35,127 nucleotides of DNA from Chloroflexota bacterium (GCA_029782365.1 JAKOUW010000191.1:1-35127); one strand, 5' to 3'; counted from the first letter of the stretch, positions 6,841 to 15,930 are shown. Translations and numbers: made by a program. The notes: generated by a model not told the origin, from the letters alone.

Positions 6841-7773
6841 TCAACCGCGCTGCCACCAGTCCAGGACGCGCAGGGCGCGCAAGGTGTTCCAGCGGCTTGG
6901 TTCGCCGCTGGTTTCCATGTCAAAGTACGTTTTGCCATGGTGGCGGCTGCCTAAAAGCCAGGCGCCAGCCTCGCTCCTGTGTTTGAGCAGCAGGTCGATG
7001 GCCGGCTGTAAGCGAGGATCTCTGTTCGCCTGGAAGGCGCGGAAATATTCCAGCGCCGTGAGCACATCGTAGAACCAGTAAGCGGGAAATGAAAAGGAAA
7101 CCCAGGCTGGTTTGAGCGGATGGTCGTCCTTGTCCAGGAACAGGCGGCTGCGCAGCAGGAATTCCTGCCCCTGGGCGATGGCCATTGTAATCTCCTGGTC
7201 ATACTCGATGGTGCACTGCGCAGTGAATTGCAGCAAAGCCTCCAGCACGAGCAGGGTGGTCTCAAAAGCATAGTCGGAAGCGCCGCCAGCGTCATTCGGA
7301 TACCAGCAGCCGGCTGCCTGCTGCTGGCCGGCCAGGAAGCGCGCCACGTGCGGCAGGGCTGAATCGCACATCCCAAAATAACAACACAGCGAAAGCACCA
7401 GGGCCGTCACACCCAGGTCGGCTATCTCCATCTGGTGCGAAAAGCGAATTTCACGCTCAAGGAACAGGCCCTGCTCCAGCAGTTCGGCGCAGCCCAGCAG
7501 AGCCTGCGGGTTGCCGGGCGGCAGTCCCAGCAGTTTCAAAAGGTACAGGGTGTAGGTGGTGGAGAGCCATTTGCCGTTGTACAGGCGGCGGTTCCACAGC
7601 CCGTCGTCATCTTGGAACCGCAGCAAACGGGCGCACCAGCCTTGTTCCGCCAGGCGCGCCCGTTCTGCATCGTAAACCGGCGGCGGCGCGTGCTGCAGGT
7701 CTTTCAGCACCTGCCAGCGGATGGCCGGGTCGCTGTCCAGCAGCCAGGCAAGCACAGACGGCTCGATTACCAT
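6841..7773 (-). CDS. Hypothetical alpha/alpha-toroid (prenyltransferase/terpene-cyclase-like repeat) protein
   Basis: The protein has 310 residues, is soluble and built of helical repeats. Segments such as FQDDDGLWNRRLYNGKW, then STTYTLYLLKLLGL, LAGQQQAAGCWY, ASDYAFETTLLVLEALLQF and HRSEAGAWLLG recall the QW-type helices of the squalene cyclase/prenyltransferase fold. No DXDD, DDXXD or zinc ligands are evident, so a catalytic terpenoid role is not supported. The opening (PSVLAWLLDSDPAIRWQVLKDL) is shared with uncharacterised bacterial proteins as far as can be recalled. It is the last gene of the oppABC operon and is translationally linked through a 19-codon ORF. Only a weak GGCGGG precedes ATG 7773. 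The function is unknown; peptide-related processing is only guesswork from context. Confidence 0.65.
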   Translation of the reverse strand: MVIEPSVLAWLLDSDPAIRWQVLKDLQHAPPPVYDAERARLAEQGWCARLLRFQDDDGLWNRRLYNGKWLSTTYTLYLLKLLGLPPGNPQALLGCAELLEQGLFLEREIRFSHQMEIADLGVTALVLSLCCYFGMCDSALPHVARFLAGQQQAAGCWYPNDAGGASDYAFETTLLVLEALLQFTAQCTIEYDQEITMAIAQGQEFLLRSRLFLDKDDHPLKPAWVSFSFPAYWFYDVLTALEYFRAFQANRDPRLQPAIDLLLKHRSEAGAWLLGSRHHGKTYFDMETSGEPSRWNTLRALRVLDWWQRG

Positions 7774-7826
7774 TTGCCCGCCAATTCCCGCACCTTTTCA
7801 ATGATGATTGGCGCCTGCAGTTTCAT
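7767..7826 (-). CDS. Possible 19-residue coupling peptide between oppC and the toroid gene
   Basis: The short ORF encodes MKLQAPIIIEKVRELAGKW. GGAGAG lies five bases before its ATG, the ATG overlaps the oppC stop (TGATG), and its own TAA overlaps the start of the next gene (ATGGTAA). This gives an unbroken stop/start chain from oppC to the toroid gene, which has only a poor ribosome binding site of its own. The peptide could serve simply to carry ribosomes across the 52-base gap. With so few codons chance cannot be excluded. Confidence 0.35.
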   Translation of the reverse strand: MKLQAPIIIEKVRELAGKW

Positions 7827-8752
7827 CAGCGCTCTCCAACTTTCTCCAGCACCTTGAAGGGGTCGAACGCATCGCGCAGGCCGTCGCCGATATAATTGAC
7901 CGAGATAATGGTCAGGAAGATCATCAGCCCGGGAAATATCGCCAGCCAGGGATGGGTCAGGAAGTGTTCCTGGGCGTTGCTGAGCAGGTTGCCCCAACTG
8001 GAAGTGGGCGGCTGGATGCCAAAGCCTAAGAAGCTTAACCCTGATTCTTCGATGATGGCATAGCCCAATTCTAACGTAGATTCGACAATGATGGGGCCGA
8101 TGGCGTTGGGCAAAATGTGCCAAAGAATGATGTGCAGCGGCGAAGCGCCCAGGCTGCGCGCGGCGGTCACAAAATCCATCTCGCGCAGCGTCAGGAACAT
8201 GGCGCGCACCAGGCGGGCAAACGTCATCCAGGAGAGCAGGCCAATCACCAGCCCGATGGTCAGCACGCTGTTGTGTTGGAAGAGAGGCACGTCGGTCTCG
8301 CGCAGCACGGCGCTGAGTAAAATCAGCACCAGCAAAGAAGGCAGAGTCAGGGCGGCATCGGTGATGCGCATCAGCAGCGCGTCCAGCCACCCGCCGTAAT
8401 AGCCAGCCACTGCCCCCAGCGAGACGCCTACCGCCAGCGTGATAGACACCACCAACAGCCCGACGGACAGCGAGATGCGCCCGCCGTACAGCAGGCGGGT
8501 CAACAGATCACGCCCCAGGCCGTCCGTGCCCATCGGGTGCCGCCAGCTTGGCCCGGCCAGCTTTTCGGGCAGGTTGGAGGCGTTGGGGTCGTACGGCGAG
8601 AGGGGCGCCAGCAGGGCTGCCAGGAGGATCAGGCTCATCAGGATGGAGCCGACCACCGCGCCCGGGTGACGGATAAAGCGCCCCCAGATCTTCCAGGCGG
8701 GCTTTGCATAGCTGGATTCGGCGCGAGTGACGACCTGGTATTCCTTTTCCAT
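7826..8752 (-). CDS. oppC: Peptide/nickel-type ABC transporter permease, DppC/OppC family
   Basis: The 308-residue inner-membrane permease has the family layout: a cytoplasmic N-terminus with the OppC_N segment (WGRFIRHPGAVVGSILMSLI), the HPMGTDGLGRDLLTRLLYGGRISL block, and the EAA loop at about residues 200-225 (DFVTAARSLGAS and HIILWHILPNAIGPI). The C-terminus ESGLSFLGFGIQPPTSSWG is also typical. It pairs with OppB 13 bases upstream and with the OppA lipoprotein to import oligopeptides or similar compounds. No OppD or OppF ATPase gene follows, so the ATPases must come from elsewhere in the genome. The symbol is a family label; the real substrate is not known. Confidence 0.85.
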   Translation of the reverse strand: MEKEYQVVTRAESSYAKPAWKIWGRFIRHPGAVVGSILMSLILLAALLAPLSPYDPNASNLPEKLAGPSWRHPMGTDGLGRDLLTRLLYGGRISLSVGLLVVSITLAVGVSLGAVAGYYGGWLDALLMRITDAALTLPSLLVLILLSAVLRETDVPLFQHNSVLTIGLVIGLLSWMTFARLVRAMFLTLREMDFVTAARSLGASPLHIILWHILPNAIGPIIVESTLELGYAIIEESGLSFLGFGIQPPTSSWGNLLSNAQEHFLTHPWLAIFPGLMIFLTIISVNYIGDGLRDAFDPFKVLEKVGER

Positions 8753-8765
8753 GCTCAGACCGCCG

Positions 8766-9806
8766 TTATTCCAGCCGGATGCGCGGGTCCAGGAAAGCGT
8801 ACAGGATATCCGCCAGCAAATTTGAAAGGATCATGAAAGCGGCGCCGATCATCAAGATCGCCATCAGCACCGGGTAATCTCGCTGCAGGGCGGCCTGGTA
8901 GTACAGCCGCCCCATGCCGGGCCAGGAAAACAGCATTTCCACAAAGACTGCCCCGCTGAAAATATAGGGGATATCCAGGGCAAACAGGGTCACCAGCGGC
9001 AGCAGAGCATTGCGGAACGCGTGCTTAAACACCACCATGTGTTCTTTGAGCCCCTTGGCGCGGGCCGTGCGCAGGTAATCTTGCTGGATGACATCCAGCA
9101 TGCTGGAGCGCAAGAAGCGCGAGTACCAGGCCGTCCAACCCAGGGCGCCGGTCAGCACCGGCAGGACCAGGTGAGCGGCGCGGTCTGGCAGAGAGAAAGC
9201 CGTGTCCAGCGAGGCCATCCCGCCTGCCGGCAGGAGCGGCCCGCCCGTGAAGGGGTTTTTCAGCCAGGCGTAGAAGATGATGATCAGAATCAGCCCCAGC
9301 CAGAATTCGGGCACAGCCTGGCCAGCAAATGAAAAGGTGGTCGCCAGGATATCGAAGAACGAATACTGCTTGACCGCCGACAGGATGCCCGTCGGGATGG
9401 CGATCAGCACCGCCACCAGAAGGGTGGTCAGCATCAGGTAAACCGTGTTGGGGATGCGCTGGCTGATCTCTTGCATGACGGGAGCGCGCGTGCTGAACGA
9501 AAAGCCGAAATCACCGCGCAGCACCCCCCGGCGAGCGCCGTAACTGTCGAGCACGCCATCGCCATCGGTGTCCAGGCGCATCCAATCGTTGCCCGCCAGC
9601 CAGATCACATATTGAAGCGGCAGAGGCTGGTCGAGGCCCAACTGCCGCTTCAATATCCTGGCTTTTTCCGGGAGGACATGGCGGGACTGGCCGTAGCCTG
9701 CCAGCGGTCCGCCGGGCGCCAGGTTGACCAGGGCGAAAAAGAGGATGCTGAGCAGGAAAACCAGCCCCAGCGCCTGCAGCAGCCGGCGGGCGATGTACAG
9801 GCCCAT
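8766..9806 (-). CDS. oppB: Peptide/nickel-type ABC transporter permease, DppB/OppB family
   Basis: The 346-residue permease starts with GLYIARRLLQALGLVFLLSIL and has the OppB signature pattern: NLAPGGPL, GLDQPLPLQY, GDFGFSFSTRAPV, an EAA loop with DYLRTARAKG and HAFRNALLPLVT, and EMLFSWPGMGRLYYQAAL. The first extracytoplasmic loop, around residues 70-95, has an inserted DTDGDGVLDSYGARRG segment that looks like a calcium-binding Asp-rich loop. The ATG overlaps the oppA stop by one base (TAATG), so the two are translationally coupled. It forms the membrane channel with OppC. Confidence 0.87.
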   Translation of the reverse strand: MGLYIARRLLQALGLVFLLSILFFALVNLAPGGPLAGYGQSRHVLPEKARILKRQLGLDQPLPLQYVIWLAGNDWMRLDTDGDGVLDSYGARRGVLRGDFGFSFSTRAPVMQEISQRIPNTVYLMLTTLLVAVLIAIPTGILSAVKQYSFFDILATTFSFAGQAVPEFWLGLILIIIFYAWLKNPFTGGPLLPAGGMASLDTAFSLPDRAAHLVLPVLTGALGWTAWYSRFLRSSMLDVIQQDYLRTARAKGLKEHMVVFKHAFRNALLPLVTLFALDIPYIFSGAVFVEMLFSWPGMGRLYYQAALQRDYPVLMAILMIGAAFMILSNLLADILYAFLDPRIRLE

Positions 9807-11557
9807 TATTTCGTCAGAGTCCAGTCCGCCACGTTCCAGGTGACGACATCGTTGATATTCGCCTGCACGCCGCTCATGCGGGTCGAATAGGCGTCGGCGT
9901 TGATGGTGGAGAAGAGCAGGATTTGTGGCAGCTCCCGGTCGAGGATTTGCGCCATCTGGCAGAATGCCTGTTTGCGCTGCGCCTCATCCAGCGTGGCGGC
10001 CTGCTCCAACAGCTTGTCGAAATCGGCATTTTTCCAGCGGCCCACGTTCCAGCCGTTATCCGGTTCGGTTGAGCTGGAGGCGTAATAGTTTTGAAGGAAA
10101 GGCAGCGGGTCGAGGCCGGCGTAGCCATCATCGTACATGTCCAGGCTGAAATTGCCGCGCTGCTCCAGGCCGCCGCTGTTGTAATCGCCCCACATGACAC
10201 TGCCCTGCACCGAGCTGAGGGACACATCCATGCCGATTTTCTTCAGCATCTCGCCGATCAACTGCTGGCTCAGGTCGAGCGGCTCGCCGTATTCGGAATA
10301 AATCATCAATTCGGCTTTCATTGGCGTGCCTTTCGCCGCAGTAGTGCAGGTGTCGCACTCACGGATGCCATCGCCGTTGGTGTCTTTCCAACCGGCCGCT
10401 TCGAGCAAAGCCTTGGCCGCTTCAGGGTCATATTTTGGCCTGGGAATGTCACACACATAGGGCTGCCTGAAAAATTCCGTCCAAACGGGCACACTGAAGC
10501 CGTGCCAGACCTCTTTCGAAATGGTGTCCACATCGATCGCCAGGCGCACGGCCTGGCGCACACGCACGTCGGAAAATACGGGATTCGGTTTGGCTGCCGG
10601 GTCGGTCGAGCCTTTTTCGGCCAGGTTCATGAACAAACGCATGACGAAGCGGCTGGATGGGCTGATGCTCACATGGGCTTTCGGCTCATTCTTTAGCTCA
10701 TCCGCGATTTGTTCAGACGCCCACATGATCACGTCGGCGTCGCCCTGCAGCAGCATCGTCTTGCGCACGGCGGCTTCGGGCACGATGCGCACAATGATCG
10801 AATCAATGGCGGGCTTGCCGGGTTGGTAATACTTCGGGTTGCGCACAAAGGTCATGTGGTCGCCGTTGACCCAATCTTGCAAAATATACGGCCCATCGCT
10901 GAGAGGCTTGCGGTTGCAGTCCCAGGCGGTAAAGCCTTGCTCGGCGCTGCAGTAATGCTTTGGCCAGATCACCACCTGGTCTCCACCAAACAGGGTTAAA
11001 TAGCTGGGATAAACGGCGTTGAAACGCACGGCGACCGTGTGCTCATCGATTTTGTCCACACCATTCACGTAATCGATGCCGGCGATGGCGAGGCCGGTCG
11101 AGGGGTGCGTGACGGCCTGGTAAGTGAACAGCACATCATCGGCGGTGACGGGCGCGCCGTCCGCCCACATCACGTCTGTGCGCAGCTTCCAGGTGACGGT
11201 CATGGCGCCGGTCGCCTCGTTGGTGACCACGCCGCCATTTTCTATGGTCGGCAGTTCACTGGCCAATTGAGGGTACACCTTGCCGTCTGGGTCGATGCTG
11301 GTCAGCCCCAGGAGCGTCATTTTCATCACCATCGAATCGTAACCCTGGTCTTCGATGGCGGCATTGAAACTCTTGGGGTCTTCGGGGATGACAATTGTGA
11401 CTGGCCTGGAATCCGCAGTGGGCTGAGCGGGCGCGGTTGGGCTGCCGGCAGCCGGTTGGGCCGTCTGGCTGGCTGCTGTGCAGCCGACCAGGAACAACAA
11501 GAGCAGTGTGAAGAGGCACGCGTTGACCAATCGATGCAGTTTTTTGTTTTCAGTCAT
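9806..11557 (-). CDS. oppA: Oligopeptide-binding lipoprotein, SBP_bac_5 family
   Basis: The 583-residue product has a lipoprotein signal with LVGC and Cys26, a short Ala/Pro/Thr linker, then the SBP_bac_5 fold: VIPEDPKSFN, YPQLASELP, VTWKLRTDVMWADGAPVTAD with DVLFTYQAV, DGPYILQDW, and DVRVRQAVRLAIDV. The stretch AGWKDTNGDGIRECDTC is a common feature of this family in Gram-positive-like bacteria. ATG 11557 was chosen because AAAGGTGG precedes it and because it begins the signal peptide; the open frame continues 27 codons farther but with no signal logic. It captures peptides outside the membrane and delivers them to OppBC. A terminator of the upstream exporter operon lies about 100 bases before it, so it has its own promoter. 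Confidence 0.88.
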   Translation of the reverse strand: MTENKKLHRLVNACLFTLLLLFLVGCTAASQTAQPAAGSPTAPAQPTADSRPVTIVIPEDPKSFNAAIEDQGYDSMVMKMTLLGLTSIDPDGKVYPQLASELPTIENGGVVTNEATGAMTVTWKLRTDVMWADGAPVTADDVLFTYQAVTHPSTGLAIAGIDYVNGVDKIDEHTVAVRFNAVYPSYLTLFGGDQVVIWPKHYCSAEQGFTAWDCNRKPLSDGPYILQDWVNGDHMTFVRNPKYYQPGKPAIDSIIVRIVPEAAVRKTMLLQGDADVIMWASEQIADELKNEPKAHVSISPSSRFVMRLFMNLAEKGSTDPAAKPNPVFSDVRVRQAVRLAIDVDTISKEVWHGFSVPVWTEFFRQPYVCDIPRPKYDPEAAKALLEAAGWKDTNGDGIRECDTCTTAAKGTPMKAELMIYSEYGEPLDLSQQLIGEMLKKIGMDVSLSSVQGSVMWGDYNSGGLEQRGNFSLDMYDDGYAGLDPLPFLQNYYASSSTEPDNGWNVGRWKNADFDKLLEQAATLDEAQRKQAFCQMAQILDRELPQILLFSTINADAYSTRMSGVQANINDVVTWNVADWTLTK

Positions 11558-11652
11558 TTTGCACCACCTTTGTTTCTCTTTGGAAGAAAAATTGAATACT
11601 GGTGAACAGCCAGCCTGCCTTACCCCCTGGCGCAACACCCTGACGGCATGTG

Positions 11653-11690
11653 AAAATGAAAAACGTTTCCTGGAAAGCTCCAGGAAACGT
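11653..11690 (-). terminator. Rho-independent terminator after the ABC exporter operon
   Basis: ACGTTTCCTGGA (11663-11674) and TCCAGGAAACGT (11679-11690) form a perfect 12-bp stem with a four-base loop. Read on the - strand it is followed by TTTTTCATTTTC. It lies about 120 bases after the exporter operon stop (11813) and before oppA, so it separates the two operons. Confidence 0.8.
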
Positions 11691-11812
11691 CTGGGTTATC
11701 GTTTGCCAGTTCAATAGGCTGACAGGCATTGGCGGTAAGGGTTGGTGGGAGGACGTATCATTGATGAGGGTGATTATAGCTGATCCTCTTGATAAGTCAA
11801 TCATCCCTGGCC

Positions 11813-13642
11813 CTAAATTGCAATGCCTTTGAATTGGCTCATGTACAGCTCGTAGAAGAAGCCGCGCTGGTCGAGCAGTTGTTGGTGCGTGCCTTTTTCG
11901 ACGATTTGGCCGTTCTGGATGACCAAAACCAGGTCCGCGTCACGGATGGTGCGCAGGCGGTGAGCGATGACGAAGCTGGTGCGGCCGTGCATCAGGCGCA
12001 GCAGGGCTTTTTGAATGCGCGCTTCCGTGCGAGTATCTACCGAACTGGTGGCCTCATCGAGGATCAGGATGCTGGGGTCAGCCAGGATGGCGCGGGTGAT
12101 CGAAAGAAGCTGACGCTGGCCCTGGCTGAGGTTGCTGGCGCGCTCGGAGAGCACCGTCTGGTAGCCTTCGGGAAGCTGACGGATGAACGGATCGGCTTCA
12201 GCCAGGCGGGCGGCCTGGATGCATTCTTCATCGCTGGCGCCCAGGCGGCCGTAGCGAATATTTTCCATCACCGTGTCCGAAAACAGGAAGGTGTCTTGCA
12301 GAACCAGGCCGAGCTTGCGGCGCAGGCCGGCTTTTTGCAGGCAGCGGATATCTACGCCGTCGATCTCAATCTGGCCGGAGTTGATCTCGTAAAAACGGGT
12401 CAACAGGTTGATGATCGTGGTCTTACCGGCGCCAGTCGGCCCGACCAGGGCAATGATTTGGCCGGGTTTGGCTTCCAGGCTCATGTCTTTGATCACCGGC
12501 ACATCCGGCACGTAGCCAAAATCAACGTTGGTGAAGCGCACATCGCCGTGGAAGTTGTCCAGGGGCAGAGCGTCCGGGCTGTCTTGCACTTCTGGGGCGG
12601 TGTCGATGATCTCGAAAACGCGCTCGGCGCCAGCCAGGGCGGCCTGGATGGCGTTGTACATGTTAGCCAGCTGGCGCAGCGGTTCAATGTAATTCTGTCC
12701 ATAGCTGATGAAGGTGGCGATGATCCCCACGCTAACCAATCCCTGCAATGCCAGCCAGCTTCCGAAGCCGACCAGCACGATGACAAAGAAATTGCCCAGC
12801 ACATTGGTCAGCGGCATGAGCAGCAAGGCGTAACTGTTGGCATACACGCCAGCCTGGAAGACAGCCTGGTTGCGCTGGCGAAAATTTTCCAATGCGCTCT
12901 CATTGCGCTGGAATGCAGTGACAACTTTCTGCCCGCTGAGGGTTTCCTCCATCACACCGGTCAGGTCGCCAAGCTGTTTTTGCAGGTTGCGGAAACCCTG
13001 GCGGGTGTAGCGCGCCACAAAATTGGTGAACCACAGCATGATCGGCACAACCAACAGGGAAGCCAGCGCCAGCCAGGAATTTAAAATAAACATGGCAACC
13101 ACGATGCCCACCCCTGACAAAACGCTTGCCAGGAGCGAGGTGACATTTTGCGAGACTGCCTGGTTGATAGCGTCAATGTCATTGGTCAGCCGGCTCATCA
13201 AGCCGCCGGCGGGGTTGCGGTCAAAAAAGCTTTGCGGCAGGGTCTGCAGGTGACGGAATAGATCGGAGCGCACCTGCTGCAAGGCGCGCTGCGAAATATC
13301 AGCCATCAGCCAGTTGGAGCCGGCCTGGAACAGGTTGCCCACCAGGTATACCGCCAGCATGACCAGCGATATCTGGGCCAGCCCTGCCAGGCGACCAGCC
13401 ATCGGCAGACTGCGGGCGTCGATAAAACGGTCAATCGCCAGGCCGATCAGGTACGGCCCAGCCAGGCCAGCCAGCGTGTACAACACGACGCTGGCCATCA
13501 CAACAGTCAGGCCGATCTTGTAGGGTTTGAGATATGGCAGCAAGCGCAGCAAAGCGGCCTGTGCGTTTTGAGCCTTTTCGATCTTGCCCGGGTCGGCTGG
13601 CCGGCGCCCCTGGATCATGCGGAATCCGCTGGCCTGTGTCAT
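11813..13642 (-). CDS. Heterodimeric ABC exporter subunit with consensus Walker B (BmrD/TM288-like)
   Basis: The 609-residue half-transporter has a six-helix type IV ABC exporter domain (about residues 30-340) and a nucleotide-binding domain: Walker A GPTGAGKTT, Q-loop LVLQDTFLFSDTV, signature LSQGQRQ, Walker B ILILDEATSSVD with the catalytic Glu, and switch His in IAHRLRTI. The signature has Gln in place of the first Gly (LSQGQ in place of LSGGQ). In TM287/TM288 and BmrCD this goes with a partner that has a degenerate catalytic site, exactly as in the upstream gene. The start overlaps the partner gene by four bases (ATGA), which favours 1:1 synthesis. The pair probably exports drugs or lipids under control of the MarR repressor. 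Confidence 0.88.
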   Translation of the reverse strand: MTQASGFRMIQGRRPADPGKIEKAQNAQAALLRLLPYLKPYKIGLTVVMASVVLYTLAGLAGPYLIGLAIDRFIDARSLPMAGRLAGLAQISLVMLAVYLVGNLFQAGSNWLMADISQRALQQVRSDLFRHLQTLPQSFFDRNPAGGLMSRLTNDIDAINQAVSQNVTSLLASVLSGVGIVVAMFILNSWLALASLLVVPIMLWFTNFVARYTRQGFRNLQKQLGDLTGVMEETLSGQKVVTAFQRNESALENFRQRNQAVFQAGVYANSYALLLMPLTNVLGNFFVIVLVGFGSWLALQGLVSVGIIATFISYGQNYIEPLRQLANMYNAIQAALAGAERVFEIIDTAPEVQDSPDALPLDNFHGDVRFTNVDFGYVPDVPVIKDMSLEAKPGQIIALVGPTGAGKTTIINLLTRFYEINSGQIEIDGVDIRCLQKAGLRRKLGLVLQDTFLFSDTVMENIRYGRLGASDEECIQAARLAEADPFIRQLPEGYQTVLSERASNLSQGQRQLLSITRAILADPSILILDEATSSVDTRTEARIQKALLRLMHGRTSFVIAHRLRTIRDADLVLVIQNGQIVEKGTHQQLLDQRGFFYELYMSQFKGIAI

Positions 13643-15411
13643 GCCTGCACACTCCCTTCAGGCACAACCGCCCCCAACTGCGATTCGTAAATTTCCTGGT
13701 AAATTTTGCTGGTTTTGATCAGCTCGTGGTGGGTGCCTTCGGCGGCGATGCGTCCATTGTCGATCACCACAATCTTATCGGCTTTTAAAACCGTGCTGAT
13801 GCGTTGGGCCACTACAATGGTGGTTTGCCCGCCGTTCCGAGCGGCAGGCTGCTGCTCGATCGCCTCCTGGATTTGGGTTTCCGTTTCCACATCAACCGAG
13901 CTGGTGCTGTCGTCCAGGATCAAGATCTTGGGCTGCATCAGCAAGGCGCGGGCGATTGCCAGACGCTGCTTTTGCCCGCCCGAGAAGTTGGCGCCGCGCG
14001 CTTCGACATGTGAATCGTAACCCTGCGGCAGGCGCATGATAAAGTCGTGCGCCTGGGCAGACCTGGCGGCAGCGGTGACCTCCTCATCGCTGGCATCCGG
14101 CCTGGCGTAGCGGATATTGTCGCGCACCGTGCCGCTGAACAAGATGGTCTCCTGGGGCACAATGCCGATCTGGCTGCGCAGGGCTGACTGGCGGATGGTG
14201 CGGATGTCGACGCCATCCAGGCAGATCTGGCCGGATGAAACATCATAGAAGCGCGGGATCAAATTGACCAGTGTTGTTTTGCCGGCGCCCGTTGCGCCCA
14301 GGATGGCGACTGTCTGCCCAGGCTCGGCAGACAGGTTTATCTCTTCCAGGACGGCGCGCTGGTGGTCGTGGCCATCGTAATAAAAAGAGACATTTTTGAG
14401 TTCCAACCGGGGCTGGACCTGCGGGCTGAGCTCGCTCGCGCCGGGCTGGTCCTGCACTTCGGGTTGGGTTTCGAAGACCTTATCCAGGCGCTGGGCAGAG
14501 GCAATGCCGGCCGCCCAGGTGTTCGATAACATGGTCATCATGATCAGCGGCGTCATGGTGGTGCGCAGGTAATTAATGAATTCAACGATCTGGCCGGTGG
14601 TGATACTGCCATCGATCGCCTTGACGCCGCCGGCCCAGATGACGAGCACCATGCCAATGTTCACCAGCATGGTCAGGAGAGGCGACATGCTGGATTGGAT
14701 TTGCATCACGCGCACCGAGTTGGTTGTAAAGTCTTCATTGGCGCCGGTGAAGCGCTGGTTTTCGAAATCGGCGCGCACGAAAGCCTTGACCAGGCGTGCG
14801 CCGGCAATATTTTCTTGCAGCACGGTGTTCAGGCGGTCGAGCTTTTGCTGGACGCGCCGGTAAAGCGGTTCCATCTTGACCACGAAAATGACGATCACCA
14901 GGGAGGTGAGCAGCAGCAGAGGAACCATCATCAGCGCCAGGCTTTGTGTATAAAGAAACATAGAGATCAGGCTGCCGATCATCAATAGGGGCGCCCGGGT
15001 GCCGATGCGCAGGGTGATTTGCACCAGCCGTTGAAAGGCGGTGGTATCGCTGCTCAGGCGCACCATCAGCTCACCTGTTTTCTGTTGGTCAAGGTTGCCG
15101 TACGAAAAACCCTGGATTTTTATAAAAAGCGCCTCACGCACATCGCGCGCCACGCTTTCACCAACCTGTACGGAGAGATTGTTGTTACCGATGGCGATGA
15201 TAAAGCTGACCAGGGAAATGCCCAACATGAGCAGAGCCGTCTGGATCACAACCGGTTGGTTATTCTTCATTACTCCTTCATCGATGATCGTGCGGATCAG
15301 GTGGGGGATTGCCAGGTCGAGAAAAACGAGAGAGGTCAGTAAAACCAACGCCAGGGTTGATTTAACCCAGTAGGGCCGGACAAAACGCATTAATTTCGAA
15401 ACCTGATTCAT
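13639..15411 (-). CDS. Heterodimeric ABC exporter subunit with degenerate site (BmrC/TM287-like)
   Basis: The 590-residue partner has six helices and an ATPase domain with Walker A GATGAGKTT, an intact signature FSGGQKQR, Walker B ILILDDSTSSVD where Asp replaces the catalytic Glu, and a switch region VAQRIST where Gln replaces His. These substitutions, with the LSQGQ signature in the other subunit, define one non-hydrolysing site. The C-terminus YQEIYESQLG matches the TM287 type. ATG 15411 was chosen because AAGGAC precedes it and the helix start MNQVSKLMRFVRPYWVK is normal; the open frame is longer but would run through marR. It lies four bases after the marR stop. Confidence 0.88.
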   Translation of the reverse strand: MNQVSKLMRFVRPYWVKSTLALVLLTSLVFLDLAIPHLIRTIIDEGVMKNNQPVVIQTALLMLGISLVSFIIAIGNNNLSVQVGESVARDVREALFIKIQGFSYGNLDQQKTGELMVRLSSDTTAFQRLVQITLRIGTRAPLLMIGSLISMFLYTQSLALMMVPLLLLTSLVIVIFVVKMEPLYRRVQQKLDRLNTVLQENIAGARLVKAFVRADFENQRFTGANEDFTTNSVRVMQIQSSMSPLLTMLVNIGMVLVIWAGGVKAIDGSITTGQIVEFINYLRTTMTPLIMMTMLSNTWAAGIASAQRLDKVFETQPEVQDQPGASELSPQVQPRLELKNVSFYYDGHDHQRAVLEEINLSAEPGQTVAILGATGAGKTTLVNLIPRFYDVSSGQICLDGVDIRTIRQSALRSQIGIVPQETILFSGTVRDNIRYARPDASDEEVTAAARSAQAHDFIMRLPQGYDSHVEARGANFSGGQKQRLAIARALLMQPKILILDDSTSSVDVETETQIQEAIEQQPAARNGGQTTIVVAQRISTVLKADKIVVIDNGRIAAEGTHHELIKTSKIYQEIYESQLGAVVPEGSVQA

Positions 15412-15415
15412 GTCC

Positions 15416-15904
15416 TTAAGCCTGCCTTTCAGCCAGTAATGATTCAAAGAACGTGGAATGCAGGGTTTCCAATGCCTTTGAGATCTGCTGCAATTCAGCA
15501 TCATCCAGCCCCGAAAGGCGTTCCATCATCCAGCGGCGGTTGGTTTGCTGGATCGATTTGAGTACCTGAGCGCCATTTTCGGTCAATTCCAATTGAACAA
15601 TGCGCCGGTCATTGGTGTCCTGGCGGCGCTGGATCAGGCCGCGTTCTACCAGGATGTCCACCGCCTGGCTGACAGCCGGGCGGCTGATCTGTTTGACTTC
15701 GGCGATCTCGCTCACCGAGCAGACGCCGTTATGAATGTGGCGCAGCACATGAAACTGCTCCACGCTGATATCGAACTGTTCCAGGGCCACTTTGCGCACA
15801 TTTCCCTTGACCTGGTTCCAGATGGGCGGGATGGTTTGCCAGAAGCGCTCGATGGTTTGTTGGACAAAGTCGTTTGGGGGGGTTGAGTTGGGGTTGATTG
15901 TCAT
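15416..15904 (-). CDS. MarR-family transcriptional regulator of the ABC exporter operon
   Basis: The 162-residue protein has the winged helix-turn-helix of MarR regulators: SVSEIAEVKQISRPAVSQAV (recognition helix about residues 75-88), LVERGLIQRRQDTNDRR (wing) and VQLELTENG, flanked by dimerisation helices. MarR proteins are dimers that usually repress their own operon and release DNA when a small ligand binds. It is the first gene before the two exporter subunits with only four bases between, so it probably controls drug-induced efflux. A candidate operator is at 15931-15947. Confidence 0.88.
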   Translation of the reverse strand: MTINPNSTPPNDFVQQTIERFWQTIPPIWNQVKGNVRKVALEQFDISVEQFHVLRHIHNGVCSVSEIAEVKQISRPAVSQAVDILVERGLIQRRQDTNDRRIVQLELTENGAQVLKSIQQTNRRWMMERLSGLDDAELQQISKALETLHSTFFESLLAERQA

Positions 15905-15930
15905 TTTATTTGCCTGTCTAATGGTTAATC

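Noticed and set aside
11789..13084. 431-codon open frame on the + strand
   Set aside because: It is antisense to the exporter subunit with all its ABC motifs. The translation has no recognisable fold and no ribosome binding site.
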